Shown here: positions 63,701 through 64,000 of the stretch, in pieces
Position numbering within the stretch: the first letter of the stretch is position 1
How the letters are laid out: each line of letters starts with the position of its first letter
Assembly: GCA_026710655.1 (NCBI GenBank)
Contig: JAPOQN010000065.1
Coordinates: 62,001-126,000 of the forward strand
Direction: 5' to 3'
Length of the DNA: 64,000 bases
Source: Chloroflexota bacterium
Lineage (GTDB): Bacteria > Chloroflexota > Dehalococcoidia > Tepidiformales > Tepidiformaceae
Translations under genes and position numbers: made by a program
The notes under the pieces: generated by a model
Seen by the model: the letters and a program-made list of their open reading frames with translations, nothing else
Told to the model about the DNA's origin: nothing
Databases searched by the model: none

Positions 63701-64000
63701 ATGTCGCACCAGTCGTTCACGCGGCTCACCGGGGGCGGGTTCAGCGAAGAGCAGACCGAGGCCCTCTTCGAGGTCTACGGCGACGGCTACGAGTCACTGG
63801 CCACGAAGCGGGATATTGAGCCGCTCGCCACCAAGGATGACCTCGAACGCTTCGCGACCAAGGACGACCTCGAAGCGATCCGCGTCGAAATGCAGGCGTT
63901 CGCGACTAAGGACGATCTTCAGGCGATCCGTGTCGACATGCAGGCGTTCGCAACAAAGGGCGATCTTCAGGCGATCCGCGTCGACATGCAGGCGTTCGCG
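63701..64000 (+). CDS. Coiled-coil repeat protein, N-terminal part (truncated by window edge)
   Basis: The visible 100 residues start MSHQSFTRLTGGGFSEEQTEALFE and pass into degenerate then regular ATKDDL repeats. From residue 50 a 16-residue unit (RFATKDDLEAIRVEMQ, then AFATKDDLQAIRVDMQ) is repeated. This pattern is common in bacterial DUF1640/CCDC90-type coiled coils. ATG at 63701 lies close behind AGGGG. The C-terminal part, where a membrane anchor usually sits, is outside the window. Confidence 0.8.
   Translation, partial: MSHQSFTRLTGGGFSEEQTEALFEVYGDGYESLATKRDIEPLATKDDLERFATKDDLEAIRVEMQAFATKDDLQAIRVDMQAFATKGDLQAIRVDMQAFA
63848..63991 (+). repeat. 48-base in-frame tandem repeat
   Basis: Three copies of a 48-base unit (63848-63895, 63896-63943, 63944-63991) with a few differences, plus a partial fourth that reaches the window edge. 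Each encodes one 16-residue coiled-coil turn group with FAxKxDLxAIRVxMQ. Confidence 0.92.

Overview
The window is a GC-rich, gene-dense bacterial chromosome segment with almost no intergenic space, frequent GTG and TTG starts and 1 to 14 base gene overlaps. No phage, transposase, rRNA or CRISPR array was seen. Several traits together suggest a Chloroflexota bacterium, probably from the Dehalococcoidia or Tepidiformales side: a GuaB3-type IMP dehydrogenase relative, an Sdh1-like succinate dehydrogenase, an F420-type luciferase-fold oxidoreductase, a class III CoA-transferase, and a secreted NHL protein carrying a VWQ/SARP/GSW motif that I remember from such genomes. This placement is inference; no marker tree could be run.

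Layout. 1-8065: glutamate synthase (gltB and the start of gltD), a PLP aminotransferase and ilvD, all nitrogen or amino-acid metabolism. 8062-12756: tRNA-Asp with its promoter and terminator, a DUF1295 membrane protein, a ThuA-like protein with a cysteine-rich partner, and a ComM-like AAA protein. 12761-25370: stringent-response and translation genes (rel, hisS, prfA-prmC), GuaB3 with a hairpin/T-run leader, rsmI, then the overlapping run metG-tatD-polyprenyl synthase. 25367-29168: a zinc-ribbon protein and the classic dnaX-ybaB-recR-recO unit. 29246-29818: a compact unit consisting of a probable c-di-AMP (ydaO-type) riboswitch, a 62-residue orphan protein and a terminator; this is the most unusual item in the window.

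29876-43287: accessory metabolism. It contains a methyltransferase/TIM-barrel/cupin operon, an aquaporin, a HAD and CoA-transferase pair, an LLM oxidoreductase and acetoacetate decarboxylase-like pair, three-subunit succinate dehydrogenase, and a glyoxalase-fold and P450 pair. Toxin-antitoxin-like pairs lie between these genes. 43284-49701: miaB, tRNA-Ser, a Nudix/winged-helix regulator, an 840-residue secreted NHL protein bracketed by GTCGGTG heptamer repeats, and a tandem GNAT acetyltransferase. 49765-61214: yggT, infC-rpmI-rplT, galU with an uncharacterised partner, lepA, malate dehydrogenase, argH, mazG and two more VapBC-like modules. 61251-64000: tRNA-Lys, tRNA-Leu, two oligopeptide ABC-transporter ATPases with a strong terminator, and the start of a coiled-coil protein built on a 48-base tandem repeat.

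Four toxin-antitoxin-like modules and one ParD-like remnant fall between 36.8 and 58.2 kb, always at operon ends, which marks the small-scale gene turnover in an otherwise housekeeping region. Recurrent TTGTCG/TATACT-like promoter elements precede tRNAs and antitoxin operons and probably show the housekeeping sigma consensus.
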